From: Closterium sp. Naga37s-1
Taxonomy: Eukaryota; Streptophyta; Zygnematophyceae; Desmidiales; Closteriaceae
Direction: 5' to 3'
Assembly: GCA_947471745.1 (NCBI GenBank)
Contig: CANJKZ010000979.1
Span: 434,001 to 498,000 of the forward strand
DNA length: 64,000 bases
Position numbers and translations under genes: made by a program. Positions 53,120-63,330 of this stretch are shown one piece after another. The first letter of the stretch is position 1. Each line of letters begins with the position of its first letter. The notes under the pieces were generated by a model. It ran no database searches. It was given only the letters and a program-made list of their open reading frames with translations, and was not told where the DNA came from.

Positions 53120-55470
53120 ATGGCGGACCCCGTGAAAGGCGCGAATACAGCCACGCCACAGGCCCGTTCTCCTATGACAGGCCTGGATTTCCTGCGTAGA
53201 CCCCAGCCCGCTGACGAAGTTAGCTCCCCGTCACGTGGCCCAATAGCTTCTCCCCACGATACCCCCGAAGTTACGCCTGTGTCGTGGCCCGAGGTAAATG
53301 CTCGGCGGGCTTTTAGCCGCACACCGCCTGCCTCCCCATCCCCGTCTTCTCACCGTCCGCTGCCTACTCAGAGGCCTCAGTCATCCGTTAGTGCATCTCG
53401 TTCTGATAGAAACCCGCGGTTCCTGATTATAGATTGTTTCACCCATAGCACACTACGATTCGCAAAGGCGCGCGTCCCTCACGTTCGCGTCACCACTCGC
53501 CCCAGGACGGTGCCATCCCCACCATCTCCTCCTACCCTCCATCCCACCAGTGATCATGGCCCTTCTCAAAGTAGTGTTCTAGTTCCAGATCCGGACAGCC
53601 TCATGTCCGAGTTGCATGCGAAGGCGAAGGAGTTATGGAAGGGCAAATTCAGTTGGCTAATCATCACACAGCACAAGGACGGGACGTGATGCATGAAGTG
53701 CAGCATCTGTATGGCGTACGGTCCTCTGACTTGGCAGTACGGGAAGCAAGAAGAAGGGGGGGCTGACATCCAGCGATAGACGATGCGAAAGCACGCGCTC
53801 AGCAGGAAGCATCAGGACGCTGTTGAAGACAAACTGAGTGCGGAAGGCAAGAAGGCCGCGCAGCGAGGCATCACCAAATACAAACGAGCAGACGGTGAAA
53901 CTGCTAGGTTGAAGCAACTCTTGTGCGTGCTATACATCTGCAGATCAGACTCCCCCATCTCCATGTTCGTAGGCCTGGTTTGCCTGCTGGCAGACTTGGG
54001 GACGCATAACATACCATACAAGGCAATCGGCACATACCAGTCAGAGTGAGTACTATGGTGAATCTTATTGCGTTTTTTGTATTTGTCACTAAACTAACTG
54101 ACAGTTTTGTGCCTGTGCAGTGACGTCTTCTGCGAGATGACCGAGGCCCTCGTCAACAATGAAGAGACAGCAGATGCACATCTAGGATTCACCGTTTATG
54201 GGTATACCGCTGGACGAGAGCACGGACCGACGACGGGGTAAGCACATGATTGTCTACCTCAGTTTTTTCCATGTCGCAAAGATCGTGACTGAGATGTTTG
54301 GTCACTTAACTGTCGAGAAGTGCGATGCACTGTCTCTGCTGACCGTGCTCCTTGGACACCTGGAGAACACCGACATCGACCTGAGCAAGACCACCGGCAT
54401 CAGCACTGACGGGGCAAACGTGATGTGGGGAGTTCATACAGGAGTGGTTACACAACTCCATTTGCGGGTGCCGCACCTAGTGACCATGCATTGCATCGCC
54501 CATAGGTACGTGTAAAGCAGTGCATCGTTGTTTTGTAGTGCTTGCGACAATACATTTCAAACATACAAACATTGGTTTTATTGCAGGGAAGCACTTGCAG
54601 CTAAGGATACGGCGGATGCCGTGCCTGATCTTGGCCTCGTCGACCAAGTCTTGCAGAGTGTAGCCAACAACCTTGGACGAAGCATCGCCATTCACTCGTG
54701 TATCATGGAGCTGCAAAACATTCTGCACGCGTTAACCATGGAGATGCAAGGGATCAAGGACATCCAGCGGCTCTCTCGAAGCGATGCGATCCGGCGGCTT
54801 GTGGTAGTACTCACGGCAACTATCGTCGTTTGTTGGGAGCTCGACAAGGCGGCATACGCAAAAATCAGCAGCTTCAAGTTTCACTTCTTTCTTTTTTTCC
54901 TGGCAAATGTGTTGAAAGAGCTGAACGAACTGAACACAAAGTTTCAGCAGCGAACAGTAAGACTGATACACGCTGCTTGTGCCACCACATGTCATGAAAA
55001 TACTTACAATCTTGGTTTGCTATTGTGCAGGTTGACATCACCCGGGTCACCGCCATGGTGAACAACACATGCGGCAAACTGTGCGCATGCTACATCGACT
55101 ATGGCATGAACTATGGCGAGGACAGCAAGCAGCAGACCGTGTTCCTGGATAAGCACGGACGTACTGCAAATCGGATGGTGACAGTCGAGGGCATGGATGG
55201 GGAAGGGAGTCCCATCACCCACACCTTCAACCTTCACGAAGACCCCATTAAGGGCCAGGTCTCAAAGGGAGACATGGAATCCTGTATTTCTGTTATTTCC
55301 CTATTTGTGCAGGAAGTAGTCAAGCACCTCCTCACCTATCGGGGTGAAGCTGTTTCTGCCCAACAGCGCCGCCAAGAGAGAGCACGTCTGCCTGGGCTGG
55401 TTCCAATCTCTCCGCGAATTGTTCAACGCAGAGAAGTGCGTACTCCCAGGTCAGTAGGCGTTGATAATCC
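53120..55470 (+). pseudogene. hAT-like transposase gene (decayed, multi-exon)
   Basis: A Pro/Ser-rich N-terminus (MADPVKGANTATPQARSPMT) leads to a zinc-finger-like CMKCSICMAYGPLTW and MRKHALSRKHQDAVE. The region between carries TGA (53687) and TAG (53777). Then come the hAT/ZNF862-type blocks PLDESTDRRRGKHMIVYLSF (about 54205), GISTDGANVMWGVHTGVVTQ and VTMHCIAHR before a GTACGT donor (54507). The next exon opens REALAAKDTADAVPDL (54590) and holds IQRLSRSDAIRRLVVVL and NVLKELNELNTKFQQRTV. A later exon gives LFLPNSAAKREHVCLGWF and LFNAEKCVLPG. Intron signals (TGTGCAG at 54120, ATTGCAG at 54586, TGTGCAG at 55030 and 55312) suggest a spliced gene. No C-terminal dimerisation motif was seen. Confidence 0.62.
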
Positions 55471-55599
55471 CCAACCCTGCATGGCTTTGTAACCATACGA
55501 GACACACCAAAATTACCAACACCCACACGTCCTTGTGCCCTATGTGCTTGTGCAGGTGTCAGCTGGAAGAAGGTGGCAAGGGAACTGGTTCCGTTGACA

Positions 55600-55715
55600 C
55601 GAGCGGGGAGATGTGAATAGATACAGAGAGATGTGAGATGTGAGTGGAGAGAGCAGGGTAGGAAAGGCAAGCAGCAGGAGGGATGTGAGCGAGAGATGGG
55701 CTGCAGCGGCCGCAT
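55600..55715. repeat. Degenerate GAGATGTGAG minisatellite
   Basis: Resembles the 132-bp repeats at 22083-22400 of RCC1-like copy 1, marking the resumption of RCC1-gene intron sequence after the hAT-like block. Confidence 0.45.
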
Positions 55716-55724
55716 CTAGTGACC

Positions 55725-55820
55725 TGGGGAGGTACATCTGTGGAGGTACATCTTGGGAGGTACATCTGGGGAGGTACATTTGGGGAGGTACATATAGGGA
55801 GGTACATCTGGGGAGGGTCC
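55725..55820. repeat. 15-bp tandem repeat (GGGGAGGTACATCTG)
   Basis: About seven tandem copies with few changes. The frames through it (YLGRYIWGGT) are not a protein family. Confidence 0.85.
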
Positions 55821-55854
55821 AAACAATTAGCCAAACAACAGCAGGGGTCCATGT

Positions 55855-56345
55855 TGGGTAAACCCTTTCATCCCTTCATCCTCTGTTCTTTGTGCACATG
55901 CAGGTACACGTGGGGAGGGGGCTTACCGGGGCAGCTGGGGCACCTAGGCAGCATCTCAACCCGAAACCATGTCCCCTCTCTCTCATCCCTTCGCCCTCTG
56001 TGCATATGGGGAGGGGGGTTAATGGGAGGACTAGGGCACAGACAGGCAAGGCAATGGGCCATGCGAGGGAGTATGAGGGCTTCATCCTCTGACATAGTTC
56101 CAGTGAGCAGCGGTGCTAAGGAGCCAGTTTAAGCAAGTAGGAAAGACTGTTCAACTAAACACTAGCAAACCCGAAAGCAGGGGCATAGACAGGCAAGACA
56201 ATGGGCCATGTGAGGGAGTATGAAGGCAACATGTGCCCGCCCTTTCATCCCTTTATCCTCTGTTATCTGCATATGCAGGTACACGTGGGGAGGCGGTTTT
56301 CTAGGACACCTGGGGCATCGAACGCTGCAAGCTAGGGGCGGCATG
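55855..56345 (+). other. RCC1 exon array, copy 2 (three blade units)
   Basis: Units at about 55900, 56005 and 56278 match those at 22.5-23.2 kb: pyrimidine-rich lead-in with CCTCTGTT, a CAG acceptor, then RYTWGGGLPGQLGHLGS, WGGGLMGGLGHRQ and RYTWGGGFLGHLGHRTL. The downstream CTCACCCA tail is also shared. Without the exons deleted at 52.4 kb this copy cannot give a full propeller. Confidence 0.5.
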
Positions 56346-56470
56346 TGTAAGTGGTGCCTAGGGGGATGTCGGCCTTTGTGTAAGTGGCGCTCTCACCCAG
56401 AGGTGCGTGCTGAGTGCATTGGTTATGTGTGTGCATACATGCTTGTGAAGAGATGCACACACGTATAAAC

Positions 56471-56803
56471 ACACACACACACACACACGCATACACACAT
56501 ACACACACACACACACATGTATACACACACTTACACACATACACACACACAAAAACACAACCATACACACACACAGATACATACACACAAACATACACAC
56601 ACATGCACACACACACATACACCCACACACACACACACCCCTATGAACACACACATGCACAGACACACGCACACGCACACATACACATACACACACACAC
56701 ATACGCACGCACGCACGTACGCACGCACACACACACACACATACACACTCACACACACACTCATACACATGCGCACACACACATACACCCACACACACAT
56801 GTT
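56471..56803. repeat. (CA)n microsatellite, imperfect
   Basis: About 330 bp of CA/TACA/CGCA repeats. The long THTHTHT and VCVCVCV frames are artefacts. Confidence 0.97.
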
Positions 56804-57041
56804 AGAGACTAAGGACGGAGTCTGTGAAGATTAAGGGCCGAAATATCTCAGAATCGTCAACTATAATTCTGGATAGAAACGTCGTCGTCACAAGAAACGT
56901 CGTCGACAAAACACGCTCTGTTAGAATTTCTCAAACTCGAGTATGATGTAGCCCTTGACCGTGGCTATCTCTCCCAAGTTTAATTGTATCAAAACATGGA
57001 GTATAGATTGAGTTATGAATTTCGGCGCACTTGGGGATATG
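56804..57041. other. Unassigned sequence left of E8
   Basis: No gene seen. A direct repeat AAACGTCGTCG occurs twice (about 56877 and 56895). Confidence 0.4.
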
Positions 57042-57179
57042 TGTCAGATTTATATGACTTAGCTACTGTAGGCTATAGTGGGGTAGCACATATGGGGTAC
57101 AGATTTCTAGGGTTTGTACTTGTACCCAACTTTCCCTTAGTCCATTCATTCCTCGTTCATTTTCACATGGTATCAGAGC
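57042..57179 (+). repeat. E8 5' LTR and primer site
   Basis: 126-bp LTR (57042-57167) from TGTCAGATTTATATG to TTTCACA, then TGGTATCAGAGC (57168-57179). It faces right, opposite to the coding frame that follows. At GCTC (57176-57179) it fuses to minus-strand RT sequence of E7. The hairpin arms are GGGTACA (57095-57101) and TGTACCC (57121-57127). Confidence 0.9.
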
Positions 57180-57668
57180 TGAGAGCGAGTGGCGAGTAGG
57201 CAGAGGAGTGGCCTGAGGCGAGGAGTACGTGAAGCCGAAGCGCTGAAGGACCTGCTGCACCATGTGTGACTGAGTCAGGGTAATGGTGCGGCGTGCTCTG
57301 TCCCGGGTGATCTGCAAGCCAAGGTAGCTGCGCAGTTCACCCAGGTCTGTGCACGTGTGTCTCTTCTGCAGCTCGGACTTCACGTGGGCGAGTCCAGCAG
57401 TGTCAGCTGTGGCAAAGACCAAGTCGTCGACGTACACGAGGATGTAGAACGGCGGCAAAGAAGTGTCGGTGCGCAGAAACAGCGACGGGTCGGCAGTAGA
57501 GGGAGCAAACCCAAGAGCCGCAAGCGTAGTCCTCAGTGTGTCGTGCCACTCACGCGGTGCCTGGCGGAGACCGTAGACTGGCCGCCGGAGGCTCCACTGG
57601 GTGCCAGGAGGAAAAGTCCCAGTGAAGCCAAGTGGGCGGCGCAGCCAGATCTCCTCGTGCAGGCTGCC
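57180..57668 (-). pseudogene. E7 RT, downstream of the premature stop
   Basis: Same frame as the long E7 gene: GSLHEEIWLRRP, RRPVYGLRQAPREWHDTL, catalytic LVYVDDLVFA (about 57440-57410), LGELRSYLGLQITRDRARRT, HMVQQVLQRFGFTYSSPQ, then truncation at PLPTRHSLSA. Confidence 0.88.
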
Positions 57669-60600
57669 CTACAAGAAAGCAGTGCTGAAGTCAAGAGAGT
57701 GTAGCTCGTAGTCACGGTGAGCAGCTATGTGCAGCAGTACCCGAAGAGTGGTCATCTTCGGGGTGGGAGAGAAGGTCTGAAAGTAGTCAACTCCCTGCCG
57801 CTGACTGAAGCCACGAGCCACGTAACGCGCCTTGAAGACAGGCGGAGAACCCGGCGGCCGCTTCACCCTGAAAATCCACATGCCACTGACGATGCTCGCC
57901 CCAGGCGGGGGAACCTCGTCAACGTAGGTGCCTGTGGACTTCCACAAAGCCATCTCTGCGTCCATAGCTGCCTGCCACTGAGAGGAGTAGGGACCCTCTA
58001 TCGCCTCCGCGTAAGAGCGCGGAGTCGGGATGTCAAGTGCATCCGGGTCTCCCTCAGGGGTAAGCAGTACGGACACGAGATGAGGTGAAGCAGCAGCCAA
58101 ACACTGGAACTCCTCCTGTCTGTCCTCAAGGACGTCCGTGCCAAGGGCACACTCACCCCCGACGGACGGAGGACAGACAGACTCAGACGCAGCAACAAGA
58201 CTAGCAGCGTAGTCTAGACGACAGCGAGCAGCAAATTCGACGAGCTCAGCAACTAGGGCAGACGCAGCAGTGGACTCAAAGGAAGGGTCAGTGACAACAG
58301 TAGCAAGGAGACGCGTGACAGTCGGACTGGCAGCACGAAGGGAGTCCGACTCCGGGTCAGCAAGAGCAGGAAGAGAGGACTCAGGAGGAGAAGGCAAAGG
58401 GGCACGCAGAGGAGCAGTGGACGGACGGAGAGACATCCGGTGCGTGCCGGGCACAGGGGGAGGACGCTGACGCGAACCACGACCACTAGCGCGAGCAGTA
58501 CGGACAGGCGACGCAGGACGAGACGCAGGCTCACGACGCTCAGCAAGACCTCCAGTAGGACCAGTGTAGGGAGAAGGAGCAGGCAGTGGGGAGGCCGGCT
58601 GTAACTGTAACTGTGATGGGACAGGCTGTGGACACTCTAAGGGAGGAGGAGGACCAGTAGAAGGCGGGAGACCAAGAACCTGCTCAAGAAGCGGAACGAA
58701 GTACGGCCGAGGCCGCGCAGCGACTCCAGACACAGCAGGGACAGCACCAATACCCCCAGTGGCAGCACCAGCGCCAGCAGCACCTCCAGCTCCAGTACCC
58801 CCAGCAGCTCCAGTAGCTCCAGGACCTCCAGCAGCACCAGTAGCACCCCCAGCCGGACCGCCTCCAGTACCGCCAGCAGTACCCTCAGCGCCAACACCCT
58901 CAGCAGCTCCAGCTCCAGTCGGACCACGAGAAGACGCAGTGGCTCCAGCTCCAGTAGTACCCGCAGGCCCAGCAGCTCCAGTACTCCCAGTACGAGCACC
59001 TCCGGGACCCGTGGCACCAGCACCCTCAGCAGCCGAAGAACCTCCAGCTCCAGCAGCACGCCTCCAGCGCCGGGCAAACCACTCACGCACCTCCTGTGGA
59101 GAGAGTGGCTCCCGTCGAGACGGAGCACCCAGAGAACCTCCAGGCCCAGCACCGCCAGACGCCACACGAGCAGGCCCAGCTCCCTCAGGCTCCGCACCCC
59201 CAGGCTCAGCACCTCCAGGCGTAGCACCCCCAGGCTCATCACCCCCAGTCGTAGCACCCCCAGGCTCAGCACCCCCAGACTCAGCACCCCCAGGCTCAGC
59301 ACCCCCAGTCGTAGCACCCTCAGGCTCAGCACCCCCAGGCTCAGCACCCCCAGGCGTAGCACCCACACGCTCAGCACCCCCAGAGTCAGCACCCCCAGGC
59401 TCAGCACCCCCAGCAGTACCAGAGTCACCAGCGACCTCCACAGGCTCGACTGCGTCTACCTGGGACACACCTGAAGGGGCAGGACCCTGAGGGGGAAGGG
59501 GGTCTACCGGGGGGGGACCTGGCACAAGGAAGAGCGGAGGCGGGGGGAGGGACGGAGTGCGGTAGGGGAAGAGACGGTAGTAGGGGACCGACTCGTCAAA
59601 CGTGACGTCCTGGGAGGACAGAACACGGCGAGAGGTGGGGTGGTAGAACTGCCACCCTGGCGCGTCAGGGGGGAAGCCAAGGAAGACGCAGGGAGCAGCA
59701 CGAGGGGACAGCTTGTCCGCAGACAAGTTGCGGACAAACGCCCGAGATCCCCAGACACGGAACGCAGACGCATCGCCAACCTTCCCCGTCCACAGCAAAG
59801 CTGGGGAGGTCTCCGGCATGGAGACCCTGGGCTGAAGGTTGATCTGATGCGCCGCGTACCGAACCGCAAACGGCCACAGAAAATGGGGGGCAGCCGCATG
59901 CATCATGGACGTACGGGCGACGTCCATGACCATGCCAATGCGGCGCTCAGCAATCCCATTTTGCTGTGGAGAGTCCAAAAGCGTGAAGGTCTGGCGGATG
60001 CCTCGTGCACGACAGTAGGCTCGCAGAAGGCCAGAGGAGAACTCTCCGCCTCTGTCAGAGTGCAGACGCAGAACAGGAAAGTCCGAGCCGAAACTCTCTC
60101 TAAGCTGGAGACGAGCTGCGCGGATCCAGTCGATCAACACCTCAGTGACATCACCCTTGCTGCGCAAGGGGAAGACTGTGGTGTAACGCGAGTAGTCGTC
60201 AACCACCAGCACGAAGTAGCGCTCGTGACCCTGTCCACGGACGCGGGCCGGGCCACACACGTCCATGTGAAGCGTCTGCAGCGGGGCCTCTGTCGGAGGA
60301 AACTGGGAGGAGTGAGGGGCAGCACGCTGCCGCCCCTCGACACAGGGGACGCAGGTAGGGGCAGGCCCCGGAGGAAGGGGAGGGAGGGACCGGGGAAGAC
60401 CAGAGACAAGGACACGGGAGGCCATGCCTCGGAGACGAGGCAGGGAGGGGTGACCAAGGCGGTGGTGCCAGAGGAGAGTCTCGTGAGACAGGAGGCGACA
60501 CGAGCAGGGGGCAGACTCAGGACCAGACCTGGACGCTGCAGCAAACACCTGACCCGACGCAGCTGCCTGACCAGACGCAGTGACTGGAGGAGACTCAGTG

Positions 60601-62486
60601 GTCAGTGTGTACAGGCTCGACCCCGGCCGACGTGTAAACGTGGCCAAGTGTCGGCCCGTCCGAGCGTCCGTGCAGTGGGTCACACGCTGGCTCGCAGGAG
60701 TGAACTGGTGAACCCCCGCATCCTGTAGGCCAGCACCACTCACCAAGTTCGTAGAGAACGAGGGGAGGTAAAGACCAGACAGGGTGCCAGAGGGGGCCGC
60801 CGGACACGGGAGGACAGTGGAGAAGTGAGCAAGGACAGGACCCCCAGAGGGGTCTGCCAGAGAGACTGCAACTGGCCGACCAAGCGGCGTGAGTGTGGTG
60901 CGGTCTCGAAAGAAGGAGCGAGAAGCCCCCGAGTCAAGAGTGAAGGTGTGGGAGGCCGGAGCCGACGCAGTACCTGAGAGAGCAGACTCACCAGCACCTG
61001 AGGAAGCAGACGCACTGGCACCTAGAGCAGCATCCTCGCTAGCACCTAGAGCAGCAGCCTCACCAGTACCTAGAGCAGCAGTCCCAATGCCCGGGTCGGG
61101 CGGAAAACACCAGTAACAGTCACCCTCATCACTAATAGTCACAGCATACATGGCAGCAAGAATAGCATCAAAGTCAAGGTCAAAGATAGCTACTCCCGCC
61201 CTAGACAGCTCGCCCCAGCGAGGGATCTCAGTGGCCTCAGGGAACTGGTGACGCCAAGCGTCCGTCAGGCGGCCAAAGCAGCGCTGGGTGGAGTGCGCAC
61301 CCCCGCACGGCTCACCCGCGCGGTCGCCGGTGCGTAGGACGTAGGTGCACGGACCAGTACCCCCACCCCGCTGGCGTGCAGCGTACCACTCACGAAGCTG
61401 CTGAGGGGGGGGGATCTCACGAGTGCGCTGCTGCTGCTGCTGCTGCTGGCGCTGACCACCACCGGAGCCCACCCTCTGCGCAGCGCCACCCCGACCAGCT
61501 CCACCTCCTCCGCCGCCGCCTCCTCCACCGCCGCCACCTCCGCCACCTCCGCTCCCACCGCCACCGCCGCCGCCGCCTCCGCCTCCACTGCCGCCACTGA
61601 CGCCCCCACCCCCGCCACCACCCCCACCGCCACCCCCACCCCCTCCGCCGCCTCCACCGCCGCCTCCACCGCCCCCGCTAGCTCCTCCAGCGCCCCTGCC
61701 CCCCTTGCCCTTGCCAGTGCGGCGTCTCCCGCTAGGGGCAGACGCCGCACCGACCGACTCAAGACCAACGAGGTCGGCCGCAGCAGCAGAGGCAACAGAG
61801 GGCAAGAGAGGAGAGGGGGAGCACCCCTCAAAGACAGGGGCACGAGGGTCACCACGAGAGGCTCCTACAGCAACTATGCTCTTCTCTGCTGCTAGGAGGC
61901 GCTCCTCGAGGAGGTCAACGGTGAGGGTGGTGGGGCAAACAGAGAGAAAATGGTCCCTGACCGGGCGAAGGGTGTCAGGGAGCCGGGTGACTACGTAGTA
62001 GAGGGTGATGTACATAGGGGGGGGGTTCTTGGCGCAGAACTCAGGAGGAAGGGCAGCGCGGTAGCGAGTGTCACTAGTGTGCAGGTGCGTAATGAGGTCA
62101 GCGACTGTGGGAAAAGCGGCGAGGTCAGGGAAGAGGTATGGCAGGATGAGGCGGCTAAGTGCAGCAGTGGCAGGGGAAGAGTAGCGTGCAACTACAGCGT
62201 CGTACAAGGTCTTAGCACTCTTGTACTGACTAAAGTGTGCACGCTCAGCGGTAGGCAAGTGGCGGCGCACAGCAAGACGGGCAGTAGCGTCGCGTGTGGC
62301 CCACTGTGAGCGAACAGTGGCGTCGGCATCAGCAGCAGGGGCAGAAGAGGCACCAGAAGTGAGGTCAAAGAGAGAGAGACCGTCTGCCCTGTCGCACTGT
62401 AGGAAAAGCTGCAGGTCATCTACCCAGACGTCAAAGTCAATGGCCCGACCCTCAGCGTCAAAAGCGAGGACACTGGGGGTAGCCAT
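57669..62486 (-). CDS. E7 gag-pol polyprotein (1605 codons, open to a TAG in RT)
   Basis: Starts MATPSVLAFDAEGRAIDFDV. Gag capsid-like region about residues 1-230; almost pure Gly 255-350; atypical zinc-binding C-x13-C-x3-H-x4-C (CTYVLRTGD to TQRCF, about 385-410); protease TLDSGASRSFF (about 518); pre-integrase LLWHHRLGHPSLPRLRGM (677); integrase triad in LHMDVCGPARV (741), LHSDRGGEFSSG (810) and QQNGIAERRIG (847); GGAEP/GATTGG linker (about 1010-1255); RT from 1504. It ends at TAG (57669-57671) replacing Gln of AFLQGSLHEEIW. Apart from this and the missing 3' end the coding is intact, so E7 is the best model of family B. Confidence 0.92.
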   Translation of the reverse strand: MATPSVLAFDAEGRAIDFDVWVDDLQLFLQCDRADGLSLFDLTSGASSAPAADADATVRSQWATRDATARLAVRRHLPTAERAHFSQYKSAKTLYDAVVARYSSPATAALSRLILPYLFPDLAAFPTVADLITHLHTSDTRYRAALPPEFCAKNPPPMYITLYYVVTRLPDTLRPVRDHFLSVCPTTLTVDLLEERLLAAEKSIVAVGASRGDPRAPVFEGCSPSPLLPSVASAAAADLVGLESVGAASAPSGRRRTGKGKGGRGAGGASGGGGGGGGGGGGGGGGGGGGGGGGGVSGGSGGGGGGGGGGGSGGGGGGGGGGGGGGGGGAGRGGAAQRVGSGGGQRQQQQQQQRTREIPPPQQLREWYAARQRGGGTGPCTYVLRTGDRAGEPCGGAHSTQRCFGRLTDAWRHQFPEATEIPRWGELSRAGVAIFDLDFDAILAAMYAVTISDEGDCYWCFPPDPGIGTAALGTGEAAALGASEDAALGASASASSGAGESALSGTASAPASHTFTLDSGASRSFFRDRTTLTPLGRPVAVSLADPSGGPVLAHFSTVLPCPAAPSGTLSGLYLPSFSTNLVSGAGLQDAGVHQFTPASQRVTHCTDARTGRHLATFTRRPGSSLYTLTTESPPVTASGQAAASGQVFAAASRSGPESAPCSCRLLSHETLLWHHRLGHPSLPRLRGMASRVLVSGLPRSLPPLPPGPAPTCVPCVEGRQRAAPHSSQFPPTEAPLQTLHMDVCGPARVRGQGHERYFVLVVDDYSRYTTVFPLRSKGDVTEVLIDWIRAARLQLRESFGSDFPVLRLHSDRGGEFSSGLLRAYCRARGIRQTFTLLDSPQQNGIAERRIGMVMDVARTSMMHAAAPHFLWPFAVRYAAHQINLQPRVSMPETSPALLWTGKVGDASAFRVWGSRAFVRNLSADKLSPRAAPCVFLGFPPDAPGWQFYHPTSRRVLSSQDVTFDESVPYYRLFPYRTPSLPPPPLFLVPGPPPVDPLPPQGPAPSGVSQVDAVEPVEVAGDSGTAGGAEPGGADSGGAERVGATPGGAEPGGAEPEGATTGGAEPGGAESGGAEPGGATTGGDEPGGATPGGAEPGGAEPEGAGPARVASGGAGPGGSLGAPSRREPLSPQEVREWFARRWRRAAGAGGSSAAEGAGATGPGGARTGSTGAAGPAGTTGAGATASSRGPTGAGAAEGVGAEGTAGGTGGGPAGGATGAAGGPGATGAAGGTGAGGAAGAGAATGGIGAVPAVSGVAARPRPYFVPLLEQVLGLPPSTGPPPPLECPQPVPSQLQLQPASPLPAPSPYTGPTGGLAERREPASRPASPVRTARASGRGSRQRPPPVPGTHRMSLRPSTAPLRAPLPSPPESSLPALADPESDSLRAASPTVTRLLATVVTDPSFESTAASALVAELVEFAARCRLDYAASLVAASESVCPPSVGGECALGTDVLEDRQEEFQCLAAASPHLVSVLLTPEGDPDALDIPTPRSYAEAIEGPYSSQWQAAMDAEMALWKSTGTYVDEVPPPGASIVSGMWIFRVKRPPGSPPVFKARYVARGFSQRQGVDYFQTFSPTPKMTTLRVLLHIAAHRDYELHSLDFSTAFL
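58740..59430. repeat. Gly-Ala-Glu-Pro linker repeats of E7
   Basis: 15-bp units encoding GGAEP, GGATT and GGAES (about 59150-59430) and then short Gly/Ala/Thr units (58740-59010), in frame with gag-pol on the minus strand. Confidence 0.85.
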
Positions 62487-62499
62487 GACAGCAGTAGAC

Positions 62500-63330
62500 T
62501 AGTAGCTGGAGCAGTAGGGTATGGGCAGCGCAGTGGTAGAGGTGCCGCTCTTACCGGACAGGGCGGCTCGGGCGGCTCGGCGGCTCGGCGGCTCGGCAGC
62601 AACTGCAGCTCGGCGGCTCGGCGACTCGGCGGCTCGGGCGGCTCGGGCGGCTCGGCAACACGGCGGCTCGGCAGCACGGCGGCTCGGCAGCAACTGGAGC
62701 TCGGTGGCTCGGCGACTCGGCGGCTCGGGCGGCTCAGGTGGCTCGGCGGCTCGGGCGGCTCGCGTGGCTCGGGCGGCTCGGCAGCAGCGGCGGCTCGGTA
62801 GATCGGCGGCTCAGCGGCGCCGGCGGCTCGGTGGTGACGGCGGGGCCGCGTGGGGACGGCGGCGGGGCCGGGTGGGGCGGCGACGAGGCCGCTGAGGGCG
62901 GCGGCGGGGCCACGAAGGGTGGCGACCGGCGCCTTAAGGGTGGGGCCGCGGGGTCGCAAGGGTGGGGCGACGGGGCCAGCAGAGGCGGCGCCGGGGCCGG
63001 GAAGGGCGGCGCCGGGGCCGGGAAGGGCGGCACCGGGGCCGGGAAGGGTGGCGCCGGGGCCGCAAGGGTAGGCGACGGGGCCGCGAGGGCGGCGTGGAGG
63101 GGTCGCGAGGGCGGCTCGAGGAGGCCGCGAGGGCGGCGCGAAAGGGCCGCGAGGGCGGCGCGAAAGGGCCGCGAGGGCGGCGCGACGCGACGGGACCGTG
63201 AGGGCGGCGCGACGGGGTCGCAAGGGCGACGCGACGGGGCCGCTAGGGAGGCGCGACGCGACGGGGCCGCTGAGGCGGCGCGACGGGGTCGTAAGGGCGG
63301 CGCGACGGGGCCGTGAGAGGGGAGCGCGAC
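62500..63330. repeat. GC-rich tandem repeats in the E7 leader
   Basis: Two successive arrays: CGGCGGCTCGGCGGCTCGG-type units (62560-62850) and GGCGGCGCGACGGGGCCG-type units (62940-63330), between the gag ATG and the primer site. The RRAAEPP and PRGPVAPP frames are composition artefacts. Confidence 0.82.

Noticed and set aside
56414..56834. Long THTHTH / VCVCVC reading frames
   Set aside because: Pure consequence of a CA microsatellite; no protein signal.
7669..57671. Alternative genetic code with TAG read as Gln
   Set aside because: Attractive because many TAGs replace Gln, but frame-consistent host genes end at TAG and the elements also carry TAA, TGA and frameshifts; decay at methylated CHG sites is simpler.
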